A DNA stretch of 50,218 nucleotides. Source: Bacteroidales bacterium (GTDB lineage: Bacteria > Bacteroidota > Bacteroidia > Bacteroidales > UBA932). Under the pieces are notes generated by a model that saw only the letters and a program-made list of their open reading frames with translations, had not been told where the DNA came from and did not search any database. This document shows, one piece after another, positions 15,569-24,320 of the stretch. Numbering within the stretch: position 1 is the stretch's first letter; each line of letters opens with the position of its first letter. The translations under genes were made by a program, and so were the position numbers. The DNA lies in NCBI GenBank assembly GCA_015060225.1, contig SUYX01000014.1, positions 1 to 50,218 of the forward strand. Reading direction: 5' to 3'.

Positions 15569-16825
15569 ATGAAAAGATTTAATTTTGCAATTATCGTTTC
15601 AGCAATAACATTGTCTGGCATGCTGCTGTCAGCGGTAGCAGTTTCTGCACAAAGCAAGGCAGAAACCAAACTCTACAATACTGCCGTTGCAAAAAAGGAC
15701 CTCAAAAGTGCAAACAAATTCCTCACAAAATTCCCCAATTCGGGCTATGCACCAAAAATTACAAGACTGAGGGACTCGATAATTTTTTATCAGATACAGA
15801 AAGACGACATCATAGGCTACATCTCATTTGTAGAGAAAAATCCAAAATCATATTTTGTACAGGCTGCCAACAGCCGGATTGAGGAGCTCAATACCAGTTC
15901 TATTTCAGATGCCCAGGCCATGGAAATTGCAATGGGTACAGGTCTCTCCAAAGAGGAGATAGCTGCAGCCAAAGGGGTGAAGAATCTCAACAAGGAGTAT
16001 GTTGCAGTTATAGTTGCACCTAAGGCCAATACATCTGAATACAGGATAACTCTCCTTACTCAGAACAACGGCAATTGGGAAGAGGTTTCCTCACTGCTGG
16101 AGCAAGTGTATACCAACGACTACGCTCTAAAGGAGTTCAGGATTGGAGATGACGTTAAGGCAGTAACCATTGCCGGAGTACAGCATCTGTACTTCAGTTA
16201 TGTAAACAGCTCGTCCGATGTTGATTCCAGAAGCCGGATTGCCAACAATGATTGCGAGATGGCATTCAACCTGTACTCCCTCGCCGACAATTCTGTATAT
16301 AATGTCCTGTTCAGCGGCAAAATTGAGGATGGAATAATTTATGGAAGCTCAATGGATTCTGCCCAGGGGGGAATGATGGCAACACCACAACAGACATACC
16401 TCATAAAAGCCATGGCTGCCAAAGAGAACTTGAAACCATTTGAGAAAGAGCGATTCCATACCCAGGAGCTCATAAAATGGTGGTATGACAACAACCCTCA
16501 GGGAGCCAAAAACATAGCTTTTGGCATTGTTCCTGAGAATTCACCGCTCATAGAGATGGCAAACAAAGGCAAAGACAAGGAAAGGGTTGGAAACTACACA
16601 GTTACAATGTTGCAGAATGTATGCAACAATACAATTGTAGTTGTACGCAACCATGAGAACGGACAATACTCCATTGCTATGTGCCAGCCAATGCCACAAA
16701 ATGATAAAGAGCTGGAGCTCAATACATTCTATGGAGAAAAAGGAAATATTCTTGCTCTGTACTATTTCAAGGGCAAAAGCTCAATAAAGAAAAGGCTCAA
16801 CCTCTCAAGCAAGAGGCTTTACTAG
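15569..16825 (+). CDS. Secreted protein of unknown function, second of the tandem pair
   Basis: A 418-residue exported protein with a signal peptide ending AVSAQ. It has two TPR-like half repeats near the N-terminus (SANKFLTKFPNSGYAPK... and GYISFVEKNPKSYFVQAAN), one more than its neighbour. It shares with the upstream protein the blocks SDAQAMEIAMGTGLSKEEIA, DSRSRIANNDCEMAFNLYS, ELIKWWYDNNPQG and KRLNLSSKRLY. It is clearly a diverged tandem duplicate. The repeats suggest protein-protein interaction in the periplasm or at the cell surface; no function is known to me. Confidence 0.8.
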   Translation: MKRFNFAIIVSAITLSGMLLSAVAVSAQSKAETKLYNTAVAKKDLKSANKFLTKFPNSGYAPKITRLRDSIIFYQIQKDDIIGYISFVEKNPKSYFVQAANSRIEELNTSSISDAQAMEIAMGTGLSKEEIAAAKGVKNLNKEYVAVIVAPKANTSEYRITLLTQNNGNWEEVSSLLEQVYTNDYALKEFRIGDDVKAVTIAGVQHLYFSYVNSSSDVDSRSRIANNDCEMAFNLYSLADNSVYNVLFSGKIEDGIIYGSSMDSAQGGMMATPQQTYLIKAMAAKENLKPFEKERFHTQELIKWWYDNNPQGAKNIAFGIVPENSPLIEMANKGKDKERVGNYTVTMLQNVCNNTIVVVRNHENGQYSIAMCQPMPQNDKELELNTFYGEKGNILALYYFKGKSSIKKRLNLSSKRLY

Positions 16826-16849
16826 AAAAGTACATATCTGAAAGAAAGC

Positions 16850-16889
16850 AACCGCCATCCGGGCTAAGTCCCAAAGGATGGCGGTTTCT
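16850..16889 (+). terminator. Terminator after the paralogous pair
   Basis: AACCGCCATCC and GGATGGCGGTT pair perfectly (11 bp) around a 15-nt loop and are followed by TCTG; the U tract is weak. Confidence 0.75.
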
Positions 16890-16950
16890 GTCTATAAGTG
16901 TGTGTGACTCCAAAATTATATAAAATTTGTCAATTATCTAACAAAGTGTT

Positions 16951-16958
16951 TATTTTTG
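16951..16958 (+). promoter_or_regulatory. -7 element for the threonine aldolase operon
   Basis: TATTTTTG, with a TTTG 21 bp upstream at 16926-16929. The start codon follows 16 bp later. Confidence 0.6.
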
Positions 16959-16974
16959 TAAAAAAACAGGTACC

Positions 16975-18063
16975 ATGAAACATAGTTTTGGAAGTGACAA
17001 TCATTCGGGAGTACACCCGAAGATAATGGCAGCAATACAGGATGCCAATGAAAATTTTGCAACAGCATACGGAGAAGACAAATACACCAAAGAGGTTCTG
17101 GCAAAACTGGAATCTCTCCTTGGAGGGGATTGTACCGCTTACTTCGTGTTCAACGGAACAGGCGCAAACATAGTGGCTCTACAAGGCTTCCTCAGGAGCT
17201 ACAACTCTGTACTGACACCCGACTCAGCCCACATAAATGTAGATGAGTGCGGAGCTGTAGAGAAAATCTCTGCCGCCAGGATCGTCCCTCTAAAATCGCA
17301 GGACGGAAAAGTGTCTCCAGCCGAAGTGAAAAAAGGTCTCACAGGATTCGGATTCCAGCACCATGCACAGCCCAAGATACTCTCCATATCACAACCTACA
17401 GAACTTGGCACACTTTACACCCCTGCAGAAATAAAAGAACTTGCAAACCTTATGCACAGCCACGGTTGCTACCTGCATGTAGACGGCTCCAGAATCTCCA
17501 ACGCTGCCGAAAGCCTGGGCATGCCAATCAAAGAATTCATCTCAGATTGCGGAGTTGATGCCCTCTCATTCGGAGGGACCAAAAACGGACTTCTTATGGG
17601 AGAAGCAGTGGTAATCTACCACCGTCCGGAAAATACTCTTCCCGACAATAACGGCGTCCCTATGAATGCCCTGAACATGGAGGCGGCACGCAATCTGCAA
17701 TACCTCAGAAAGCAGACCACACAATTATACTCAAAAAGCCGCTTTATTGCCGCCCAGTTTGATGAATATTTAAAAAATGACCTGTACCTCCAACTTGCAG
17801 GGCAATCGAACAAAATGGCCAAATATCTTGCTAAGAGTCTGGAGGGGATAAATGAGGTCACTATCTCAAAAGCCGTTGAAAGCAACGCCGTATTTGCAAT
17901 AATACCAACATGGCTTAGCGAAGAACTCAACAAGAAGCACTATTTCTATGTATGGGACGAGGAGACAAATGAGGTACGCTGGATGTGCTCATTCAACACA
18001 AGAAAAGAGGATATAGATGAATTTATCGGGGATCTTAAAAGCATAATTGCCCAGCATAAATAG
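16975..18063 (+). CDS. Low-specificity threonine aldolase-like PLP enzyme
   Basis: A 362-residue fold-type I PLP enzyme of the beta-eliminating lyase/threonine aldolase family, expected to split L-threonine or allo-threonine into glycine and acetaldehyde. The N-terminal FGSDNHSGVHPKIMAAI, the HVDGSRISNAA segment (PLP-binding Asp) and SFGGTKNG with the Schiff-base Lys203 are characteristic. It is slightly longer than the usual 330-350 residues. The next gene begins 6 bp after its stop, so the two are cotranscribed. Confidence 0.9.
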   Translation: MKHSFGSDNHSGVHPKIMAAIQDANENFATAYGEDKYTKEVLAKLESLLGGDCTAYFVFNGTGANIVALQGFLRSYNSVLTPDSAHINVDECGAVEKISAARIVPLKSQDGKVSPAEVKKGLTGFGFQHHAQPKILSISQPTELGTLYTPAEIKELANLMHSHGCYLHVDGSRISNAAESLGMPIKEFISDCGVDALSFGGTKNGLLMGEAVVIYHRPENTLPDNNGVPMNALNMEAARNLQYLRKQTTQLYSKSRFIAAQFDEYLKNDLYLQLAGQSNKMAKYLAKSLEGINEVTISKAVESNAVFAIIPTWLSEELNKKHYFYVWDEETNEVRWMCSFNTRKEDIDEFIGDLKSIIAQHK

Positions 18064-18069
18064 GAAACA

Positions 18070-18774
18070 ATGGGAATTTCTCAGGCATCATACACAGACC
18101 TGAAAGGGATCAGGGACATTTGGGAAGAGCGGTTTACTACAGATAAAGAGTATCTTGAAATAATGTTCAACCGCATAATGCCTTTTTGCACCAGCTATGT
18201 ATACAAGAATGAGGCGGGGAAAATACTCTCTGCCGCCTCATTTATGCCTATGGAATTCATAGATACATCAAAACAGAAGTCTCTTGAAGGGTGGTATATG
18301 TTTGGAGTAGCCACCCTGGAAAACGCATCAGGAAACAGACTTGCCGCAAAGACAATTCTTTACGCAATTGACAAAATCTCCACCAAAGGTTATCATTTCA
18401 TATTTGAAAGACCTGCAAATCAAGATTTAAACAGTTATTATTTAAAGTTAGGATTCTCAAAACCCCTTAAAAGAATCCCCTTTACATTCAAAACCGATTC
18501 CATTACAGGTTCCTCGGGGAACAAACAAGGTATAAATAAAACCAAATACACAGCACAATGCATCCTGGAGCAAATAGAAGAGCATTTTAAGAAGAGATTC
18601 GTCTGGAAAACTCCTGATATTCTGGAGGGATTGATAGAAATTGGAGAAGTAGAATATCATAACTCAACCCTCACTTCAAATACCAAAGAAGCTACATTTA
18701 TTGCAATAAATCCACTGAATGGTATAGCCCCAGAAATATTCAACAATGCATTTTTCTGTTTTCCTATGGAATAG
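18070..18774 (+). CDS. GNAT-like acetyltransferase of unknown substrate
   Basis: A 234-residue protein whose first 150 residues look like a GNAT fold: an N-terminal YTDLKGIRDIWEERF helix, a central MFGVATLENASGNRLAAKTIL segment at the position of the acetyl-CoA loop, and YYLKLGFSKPLKRIPF resembling the C-terminal GNAT strand. The second part (about 155-234) has no recognised domain. The acetyl-CoA loop lacks a clean Q/RxxGxG/A motif, so catalysis is uncertain. Its position 6 bp behind the aldolase gene suggests a shared transcript but not a shared pathway. Confidence 0.65.
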   Translation: MGISQASYTDLKGIRDIWEERFTTDKEYLEIMFNRIMPFCTSYVYKNEAGKILSAASFMPMEFIDTSKQKSLEGWYMFGVATLENASGNRLAAKTILYAIDKISTKGYHFIFERPANQDLNSYYLKLGFSKPLKRIPFTFKTDSITGSSGNKQGINKTKYTAQCILEQIEEHFKKRFVWKTPDILEGLIEIGEVEYHNSTLTSNTKEATFIAINPLNGIAPEIFNNAFFCFPME

Positions 18775-18780
18775 TGCAGT

Positions 18781-18837
18781 AAAAAATAAAATAGAGTATT
18801 CTAATTATCTTATTTACAATAATTAAAATACCCTATT
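18781..18837 (-). terminator. Terminator at the end of the ybeY-mnmG operon
   Basis: Arms at 18790-18808 and 18819-18837 form a 19-bp stem with a 10-nt loop. The two imperfect positions are G-U wobbles on the leftward transcript, which then runs into TTTATTTTTT. The orientation therefore fits mnmG better than the rightward GNAT-like gene. Confidence 0.7.
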
Positions 18838-18857
18838 CAATATTATTTATGCACACG

Positions 18858-18875
18858 ATGTTCCACGTGGAACAT
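18858..18875. promoter_or_regulatory. parS-like ParB-binding palindrome
   Basis: ATGTTCCACGTGGAACAT is an 18-bp perfect palindrome containing TGTTCCACGTGGAACA, which matches the nearly universal chromosomal parS consensus TGTTNCACGTGNAACA and equals the variant used in Pseudomonas. It sits 2 bp past the mnmG stop codon. A palindrome with no loop and a separate terminator downstream argues for a DNA-protein site. Confidence 0.85.
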
Positions 18876-18877
18876 TT

Positions 18878-20887
18878 TTATCTTCCAAAGTAAATCAATA
18901 GAACTGAAACATCAGCTGGAGATACACCAGGTATTCTTGAAGCTTGTGCAATTGTGGTTGGACGGTGCTTCATAAGCTTCTGTCTACTCTCAATTGAAAG
19001 TGATGTTACCTTTAAGAAGTCAAAATTCTCGGGTATAACAACATTCTCCAGTTTCAATATCTTGTCTGCAATCCTTTGCTCTCTCTGAATATATCCCCTA
19101 TATTTTACAGCTATCTCCACACTCTCCAATATCTCGTCGGGAAGAATCTGTTGAGCCTGACAGGTGAAACCGGCAACAGGAGTCTGGTAAGGCAACTCCA
19201 AAAGGCGGTCCTCTTCTCCTATTGACGATGAATTATTGAATGACTTCCTTAAAGGTGAAGCGAGTGAAACACTATCAATGGTAGAATAAATGTCATTTTT
19301 CTGATCTATGTTTTCCACAAGTGGTTTAATTGAAATCTGAGGACGCGATAAAAGCTCACTTAATCTCCTCTTTTGTGGAAGCGGTGATGAATTGTTTTCC
19401 TGAAGGAAGGAGTTAATTTTAGAAGGCTCCGCCGATGTGTTATCAAAAAATTCTGTAAGAGATGTTACAGCAGAATATTTGTTTTCGACAAGCCTCATTC
19501 TGTCTTCTGAAACCAGACCAATCTTATAACCAAGATGTGTCAGACGCAAGTCTGCATTATCCTGTCTGAGAAGGATCCGATACTCAGCCCTCGATGTGAA
19601 CATTCTGTAAGGCTCATCCACACCTTTTGTAACCAAATCATCAATAAGCACTCCGATATAGGCCTGATCTCTTTTGAGAATGAAAGGCTCCTTTCCTTCG
19701 CAGGAGAGTGCAGCATTTATTCCTGCCATCAAACCTTGGGCAGCAGCCTCTTCGTAACCTGTTGTTCCATTCACTTGGCCGGCCATATATAAACCAGACA
19801 AATGCTTGCATTCTAAAGTATGTTTGAGTTGTGTAGGTGGAAAGTAATCATATTCTACTGCGTATGCAGGCCGGTAAATCTCTACACCTTCCATACCTTT
19901 AATATTTCTCAATGCCTCCATTTGAACCTTGAACGGAAGAGAGGACGAGAATCCCTGGAGATAATATTCGTAGGTGTTCCATCCTTCAGGTTCAAGAAAA
20001 AGCTGATGGCTGTCTTTGCCTTCAAATGTCCTTAGTTTATCTTCTATGCTGGGACAATATCTTGGGCCTATTCCATGAATCTTGCCTGAGAATAGCGGTG
20101 AGTCCTTGAACCCTCCTTTCAAAATTTCATGAACAGTGGGATTGGTGTGAACCATGTAACAACTCATCTGTTCTACTCCATTTTGAATTGGTGAAGGAAC
20201 ATTCAAGAAAGTAAACCTGGCAGGAACTGAATCACCCGGTTGTCTCTCAAGTTTGTTAAAATCAATGGAGCGGGCATCAATTCTGGGAGGTGTTCCGGTT
20301 TTCATTCTTCCGCTCTCCATTCCTAAAGAGACAAGCTGTTCTGTTACTCCATAAGAAGAGAGTTCTCCTACCCTCCCCCCTTCTGTAGTCTCTTTTCCAA
20401 TGAATAATTTGCCGTTTAGAAAGGTCCCGGCAGTAATGATTACTTTGGAGGCTGTAAATACTGCACCCAAAACGGTTGAAACACCTTTAACAATCTCATT
20501 TTCAACCACTAATGAATTTACAACATCTTGCCAAATAGAGAGATTCCGCGTGTTTTCCAAAATATATCGCCAATTGAAGGAGTAATAGATCCTGTCGCAT
20601 TGGGCACGGGGGCTCCACATTGCCGGACCTTTGGATCTGTTCAACATCCTGAACTGGATAGTACTTGCATCTGTAACAAGACCTGAACATCCTCCAAGAG
20701 CATCAATCTCCCTGACAATCTGACCTTTTGCAATTCCACCTATAGCCGGGTTGCAGGACATCTGTGCAATCTTGTTCATATCCATAGTTACAAGAAGTGT
20801 CTTATTTCCCATTTTCGCTGCTGCTGCCGCAGCTTCACATCCCGCATGTCCTGCTCCTACTACTATAATATCAAAATCCCTATTCAT
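18878..20887 (-). CDS. mnmG: tRNA uridine-5-carboxymethylaminomethyl modification enzyme MnmG (GidA)
   Basis: MnmG, with MnmE, modifies U34 of certain tRNAs using FAD and folate. The FAD-binding [19 protein letters not shown], the [24 protein letters not shown] signature in the next 60 residues, [11 protein letters not shown] and the C-terminal [17 protein letters not shown] domain are intact. It is 669 residues against about 620-630; the extra residues are a Ser/Asn-rich variable stretch at about 490-570 (around [16 protein letters not shown] and [11 protein letters not shown]). It follows ybeY by 7 bp. gidA genes lie near the replication origin in many bacteria, in agreement with the parS-like site at its 3' end. 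Confidence 0.96.
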   Translation of the reverse strand: MNRDFDIIVVGAGHAGCEAAAAAAKMGNKTLLVTMDMNKIAQMSCNPAIGGIAKGQIVREIDALGGCSGLVTDASTIQFRMLNRSKGPAMWSPRAQCDRIYYSFNWRYILENTRNLSIWQDVVNSLVVENEIVKGVSTVLGAVFTASKVIITAGTFLNGKLFIGKETTEGGRVGELSSYGVTEQLVSLGMESGRMKTGTPPRIDARSIDFNKLERQPGDSVPARFTFLNVPSPIQNGVEQMSCYMVHTNPTVHEILKGGFKDSPLFSGKIHGIGPRYCPSIEDKLRTFEGKDSHQLFLEPEGWNTYEYYLQGFSSSLPFKVQMEALRNIKGMEGVEIYRPAYAVEYDYFPPTQLKHTLECKHLSGLYMAGQVNGTTGYEEAAAQGLMAGINAALSCEGKEPFILKRDQAYIGVLIDDLVTKGVDEPYRMFTSRAEYRILLRQDNADLRLTHLGYKIGLVSEDRMRLVENKYSAVTSLTEFFDNTSAEPSKINSFLQENNSSPLPQKRRLSELLSRPQISIKPLVENIDQKNDIYSTIDSVSLASPLRKSFNNSSSIGEEDRLLELPYQTPVAGFTCQAQQILPDEILESVEIAVKYRGYIQREQRIADKILKLENVVIPENFDFLKVTSLSIESRQKLMKHRPTTIAQASRIPGVSPADVSVLLIYFGR

Positions 20888-20894
20888 AAAAGAT

Positions 20895-21323
20895 TCATTT
20901 AAGTGACATTGAATTCAATCTGATGAGTGCATCATTCTCGGCATTACGCATCTGCTCAATATCGGAATCACAATGATCATCCAACCCGCAAAGATGAAGA
21001 ATGCCATGTATGATTACTCTATGAAGTTCATCGGGAAAACTCTGATTGTATTCTTCTGCGTTTGCTCGGACAGTATCAATGCTGATATATAATTCACCAT
21101 TAATATATCCGTTCTCAGTATAATCGAATGTAATGATGTCCGTATAGTAGTCGTGTCCCAAAAATTGGGTGTTGATTTCAAGAATGGACGGATCATCACA
21201 AAGTATGATATTGATATCTCCCAACTTGTAATTATGTGAAATCACAATCTCTTTAATCCACTTTTTAAGAAGAAGTTTGTCCTTTAAAGTAAATTTGATG
21301 TCCTTATTGAAAAATCTGATCAT
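20895..21323 (-). CDS. ybeY: Endoribonuclease YbeY (rRNA maturation)
   Basis: A 142-residue metal-dependent RNase for 16S rRNA 3'-end maturation and ribosome quality control. The zinc motif is [12 protein letters not shown] (three histidines), and [21 protein letters not shown] is the usual family core. The size is normal. It is the first gene of the ybeY-mnmG operon, expressed from the divergent region shared with mdh. Confidence 0.95.
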   Translation of the reverse strand: MIRFFNKDIKFTLKDKLLLKKWIKEIVISHNYKLGDINIILCDDPSILEINTQFLGHDYYTDIITFDYTENGYINGELYISIDTVRANAEEYNQSFPDELHRVIIHGILHLCGLDDHCDSDIEQMRNAENDALIRLNSMSLK

Positions 21324-21351
21324 AAAATATGCTTATGTTAACAAAGTTTAA

Positions 21352-21381
21352 TAACTTTGCTATGTTTTAGCGGCAAAGTTA
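21352..21381. promoter_or_regulatory. Divergent -7 elements for mdh and ybeY-mnmG
   Basis: A rightward TAACTTTG (21352-21359) points to mdh, and an identical leftward TAACTTTG (21381-21374) points to ybeY. The two promoters overlap back-to-back, so polymerases would compete. Confidence 0.6.
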
Positions 21382-21421
21382 GAACTTAGAAATCAAATAT
21401 AAAACCTTTAAAATAATTATT

Positions 21422-22369
21422 ATGGCTAAAGTAAGTGTTATTGGCGCCGGTAATGTTGGTGCCACTTGTGCAAATGCAATGCTGCACATGAAATTCTGCT
21501 CTGAGATAGTTCTATTGGATATTAAAGAGGGTGTATCAGAGGGTAAGGCAATGGATATGATGCAGACTGCAAACCTTTACAAATTTGATACTAAAGTAAC
21601 TGGTGTAACCAATGACTACAAAGCAACAGCAAATTCAGATGTAGTTGTTGTAACTTCAGGTCTCCCAAGAAAACCTGGTATGACCAGAGAGGAACTTATT
21701 GGTGTTAACGCAGGTATCGTAAGCAGCGTTGTTGAGAATATTCTCAAATACTCTCCAAAAGCAATCCTTGTAATTGTTTCAAACCCAATGGACCCAATGA
21801 CATATCTTACTCTAAAGAAAACAGGCCTTCCTAAGAACAGAGTTATAGGTATGGGCGGTATCCTTGACAGCAGCCGCTTCCAGTATTTCTTGAGCAAAGC
21901 TCTTAAAGCTCCTGCAAGCGATATAGAGGGTATGGTTATCGGTGGCCACGGCGATACAACTATGATTCCTCTAATCAGATTCGCAAACTACAGAGGTATT
22001 CCTGTTAAAGAACTTCTTTCAAAGAAAGCAGCTGAGCAGGTTGTTGCTGACACTATGGTTGGCGGTGCTACTCTTACAAAACTTTTGGGAACATCTGCAT
22101 GGTATGCTCCAGGTGCATCTGCAGCAGTTCTTGTTAAAGCAATTGTTATGGATGAGAAAAAAGTTTACCCTTGCTGCGTAGCATTGGACGGCGAGTACGG
22201 CCAGGAAGATATCTGTATAGGTGTTCCTGCACTTATTGGTAAAAAAGGTTGTGAGAAAGTTGTTAAATACAAACTTAACGCAGAGGAGATGGAGTTGTTC
22301 CAGAAGAGCGCTGACGCAACCAGAAAAACAAACAATATTCTATATGAAATGAATATTCTTCAGAAATAA
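21422..22369 (+). CDS. mdh: Malate dehydrogenase
   Basis: A 315-residue NAD-dependent malate dehydrogenase of the lactate-dehydrogenase-like type, interconverting malate and oxaloacetate. The Rossmann motif VIGAGNVGATCAN, TSGLPRKPGMTREELI with the substrate-binding arginines (an Arg at the selectivity position, indicating malate), VSNPMDPMTYL and the catalytic-histidine motif GGHGDTTMIPL are all present. In Bacteroidales it operates in the reductive branch to fumarate and succinate, and frdAB are in the same window. It is monocistronic, with its own promoter and a strong terminator. Confidence 0.95.
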   Translation: MAKVSVIGAGNVGATCANAMLHMKFCSEIVLLDIKEGVSEGKAMDMMQTANLYKFDTKVTGVTNDYKATANSDVVVVTSGLPRKPGMTREELIGVNAGIVSSVVENILKYSPKAILVIVSNPMDPMTYLTLKKTGLPKNRVIGMGGILDSSRFQYFLSKALKAPASDIEGMVIGGHGDTTMIPLIRFANYRGIPVKELLSKKAAEQVVADTMVGGATLTKLLGTSAWYAPGASAAVLVKAIVMDEKKVYPCCVALDGEYGQEDICIGVPALIGKKGCEKVVKYKLNAEEMELFQKSADATRKTNNILYEMNILQK

Positions 22370-22401
22370 TAAAAGGATATTCCTATTCTAGAGAAATTTG
22401 G

Positions 22402-22440
22402 TAGGGTTTTTGCAGGTAAAACTGTAGAAACCCTATTTTA
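22402..22440 (+). terminator. Terminator after mdh
   Basis: TAGGGTTT and AAACCCTA plus an inner TGCAG/CTGTA pairing make a 14-bp stem with two wobbles and a GTAAAA loop, followed by TTTTATT. Confidence 0.8.
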
Positions 22441-22593
22441 TTAACATTTTAAAGATTAGGCACTGCAATTTTAAAGCATTGACATTCTGATAGTTCTGCG
22501 AAATAGTGGTAATTTATTAACAATTTTTATACGGATTTGAAAATAATTTACTATTTTTACAACCGCTTTACATACGAATAATACTTAATTAAT

Positions 22594-23289
22594 ATGGAAA
22601 TAAAGAAATCACCTAAAGCCAATCTTGAGGACAAAAAGTTCTTGTTCACTGAGATAGGACTTGTAGTAGCATTGGTTGCTGTGCTATGTGCATTTGAAAT
22701 GAAATCGACTGAATCCAAAACTCTTGATGCTCTTGGAGAAGACACAGCAGTAGTTGTTGAGGAAGAGCAGGTTCCAATTACACAGGAAGAGCAGTTGCCT
22801 CCACCAGAAGTGCCAAAAGAGCCAGTTATGTCGGATGTAATTGACATTGTTGATGATGACATCAAAGTTGATGATGATTTTCTTATTTCAACAGAGGATG
22901 ATGCTTCTCTAGGTGTTGAGATTAAAGATTATGTAGTAGAGCAGGAGGAAGAGGAAGTTGTTGAAGAGGTGGTACCTTTCGCAATAGTGGAGCAGAAACC
23001 TACATTCCAGGGTGGAGATGCAAATACATTTACAAAATGGGTGTTCAGCAAAATCATTTATCCTGAGATTGCAAAAGAGAACGGTGTACAGGGTCGTGTA
23101 ACTCTTCAGTTCACAATTGAGACTGACGGTAGTGTTAAGAATGTTAAAGTTCTTAGGGGTGTTGACTCTTCATTGGATAAAGAGGCTATCCGCGTTGTAT
23201 CAAGTTCACCAAAATGGAAACCTGGTATGCAGAGAAACAAACCTGTAAGGGTAAAATATACTTTCCCTGTTGTATTCCAGTTGAGATAA
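22594..23289 (+). CDS. TonB family energy transducer
   Basis: A 231-residue TonB-like protein that couples the inner-membrane proton-motive force to outer-membrane TonB-dependent transporters. A single N-terminal membrane anchor lies at about 20-38 (IGLVVALVAVLCAF). A long acidic linker (about 45-130, rich in Glu, Asp and Val, with fewer prolines than classical TonB) spans the periplasm. The C-terminal TonB domain (about 140-231) contains IVEQKPTFQGGDANTFTKWV, GVQGRVTLQFTIETDGSV and the final KYTFPVVFQLR. ExbB and ExbD are not nearby. The AT-rich 220-bp upstream gap shows no clear promoter. Confidence 0.9.
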   Translation: MEIKKSPKANLEDKKFLFTEIGLVVALVAVLCAFEMKSTESKTLDALGEDTAVVVEEEQVPITQEEQLPPPEVPKEPVMSDVIDIVDDDIKVDDDFLISTEDDASLGVEIKDYVVEQEEEEVVEEVVPFAIVEQKPTFQGGDANTFTKWVFSKIIYPEIAKENGVQGRVTLQFTIETDGSVKNVKVLRGVDSSLDKEAIRVVSSSPKWKPGMQRNKPVRVKYTFPVVFQLR

Positions 23290-23310
23290 TAACTTATAAA
23301 TCATATAAAG

Positions 23311-23339
23311 AGCTGTCAGAGATGACAGCTTTTTTTTTA
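23311..23339 (+). terminator. Terminator after the tonB-like gene
   Basis: AGCTGTCA and TGACAGCT form a perfect 8-bp stem with a GAGA loop and nine Ts. Confidence 0.92.
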
Positions 23340-23352
23340 TATCAAAATATCA

Positions 23353-23360
23353 TACCTTTG
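23353..23360 (+). promoter_or_regulatory. -7 element for the alpha/beta hydrolase gene
   Basis: TACCTTTG matches the consensus exactly and lies 18 bp before the start codon. Confidence 0.55.
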
Positions 23361-23378
23361 TAAAGTAATAGTATACAT

Positions 23379-24167
23379 ATGGAATATTTTGCAATTTCTA
23401 ACGGAATACCGGTTCATATCCTTGACACTAAAAAAGGCGAAACCACAATAGTACTTCTTCACGGATACCTTGAAACACTGTATATCTTCAATGAGCTGAT
23501 AGAAATGCTGGAAAAGAAATATAGGGTGATGGCAATAGACCTTCCAGGACATGGATTGTCGGGATCAAATAAAGAGATTAACTCCATGGAGTTCTGTGCA
23601 AATGTAGTAGCAGATATCCTCAAGAAGAACAATATTGCAGATGCCTGGGTTGCAGGGCACTCAATGGGTGGTTATATTGCACAAAATTGCATAAAGTGTT
23701 TCCCTGAGCTCTTCAAGGGTCTGATACTCCTCAATTCAACCCCGTTTGCTGACACACCTGAGAAAAAAAGTGCAAGAGAGCGGGAAATGGAACTTATCCG
23801 CAAATCAAAATTAGGTAGCCTGGCAGCCATAAGTATTCCAAATATGTATGCACCGGCAAATCTGAGAAAATTTGATGAGAAGATTGAGGAGACTGTTGAG
23901 ATTTCAGAGACTCACGACCCTAACGGCATTATTGCTTGTATAAAGGGAATGATGGAGAGAAATGATACTAAAGAGGTACTTGCAAATGCGGAAAAAGCTA
24001 TGTTCATTTTTGGGACAGAGGACAAATTTATAACTGAAGAGGTACGCGAAAAGCTGATAGGGGAGTTCCCTAAAGTAAAGGCCGTTGTGATACCGGGTAC
24101 AGGTCATAACTCTTTTATAGAAGAACCCGAAAAGGTAATTGAAGCAATAGAAAAATTCATAGAATAA
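23379..24167 (+). CDS. Alpha/beta hydrolase
   Basis: A 262-residue cytoplasmic alpha/beta-fold hydrolase. The oxyanion region is LLHGYLET, the nucleophile elbow GHSMGG (about residue 93), the acid FGTEDKF and the base GTGHNSFIEEPE. The cap between about 130 and 190 is helical and charged. The fold includes esterases, lipases and MenH- or BioH-like enzymes; nothing in the context selects among them. It has its own promoter and ends before a long inverted repeat. Confidence 0.85.
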   Translation: MEYFAISNGIPVHILDTKKGETTIVLLHGYLETLYIFNELIEMLEKKYRVMAIDLPGHGLSGSNKEINSMEFCANVVADILKKNNIADAWVAGHSMGGYIAQNCIKCFPELFKGLILLNSTPFADTPEKKSAREREMELIRKSKLGSLAAISIPNMYAPANLRKFDEKIEETVEISETHDPNGIIACIKGMMERNDTKEVLANAEKAMFIFGTEDKFITEEVREKLIGEFPKVKAVVIPGTGHNSFIEEPEKVIEAIEKFIE

Positions 24168-24179
24168 AGCAGTAGTACA

Positions 24180-24298
24180 AATTACGGAAATTAAATAGGG
24201 TTGAAAACTGAATCCCTCCCAAACCTGCGGTTCGGGCCCCTCCCGTTCACGAGGTCACGGGCGACCACGGTTTTCAACCCTATTTAATTTCCGTAATT
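24180..24298. repeat. Long inverted repeat, 29-bp perfect arms
   Basis: Arms at 24180-24208 and 24270-24298 are exact reverse complements (outer ends AATTACGGAAATTAAATAGG). The 61-bp centre is GC-rich and itself contains CCCGT/ACGGG pairing. It lies between the convergent hydrolase and hflX genes. It could be a bidirectional terminator, but the arm length and GC-rich core suggest a small non-coding mobile or REP-like element. Confidence 0.85.
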
Positions 24299-24320
24299 CA
24301 TTATACCGTCTTCTATCCCT

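Noticed and set aside
18858-18875. Terminator of mnmG
   Set aside because: The palindrome has no loop, and a better stem with a U tract for the leftward transcript lies just beyond at 18781-18837.
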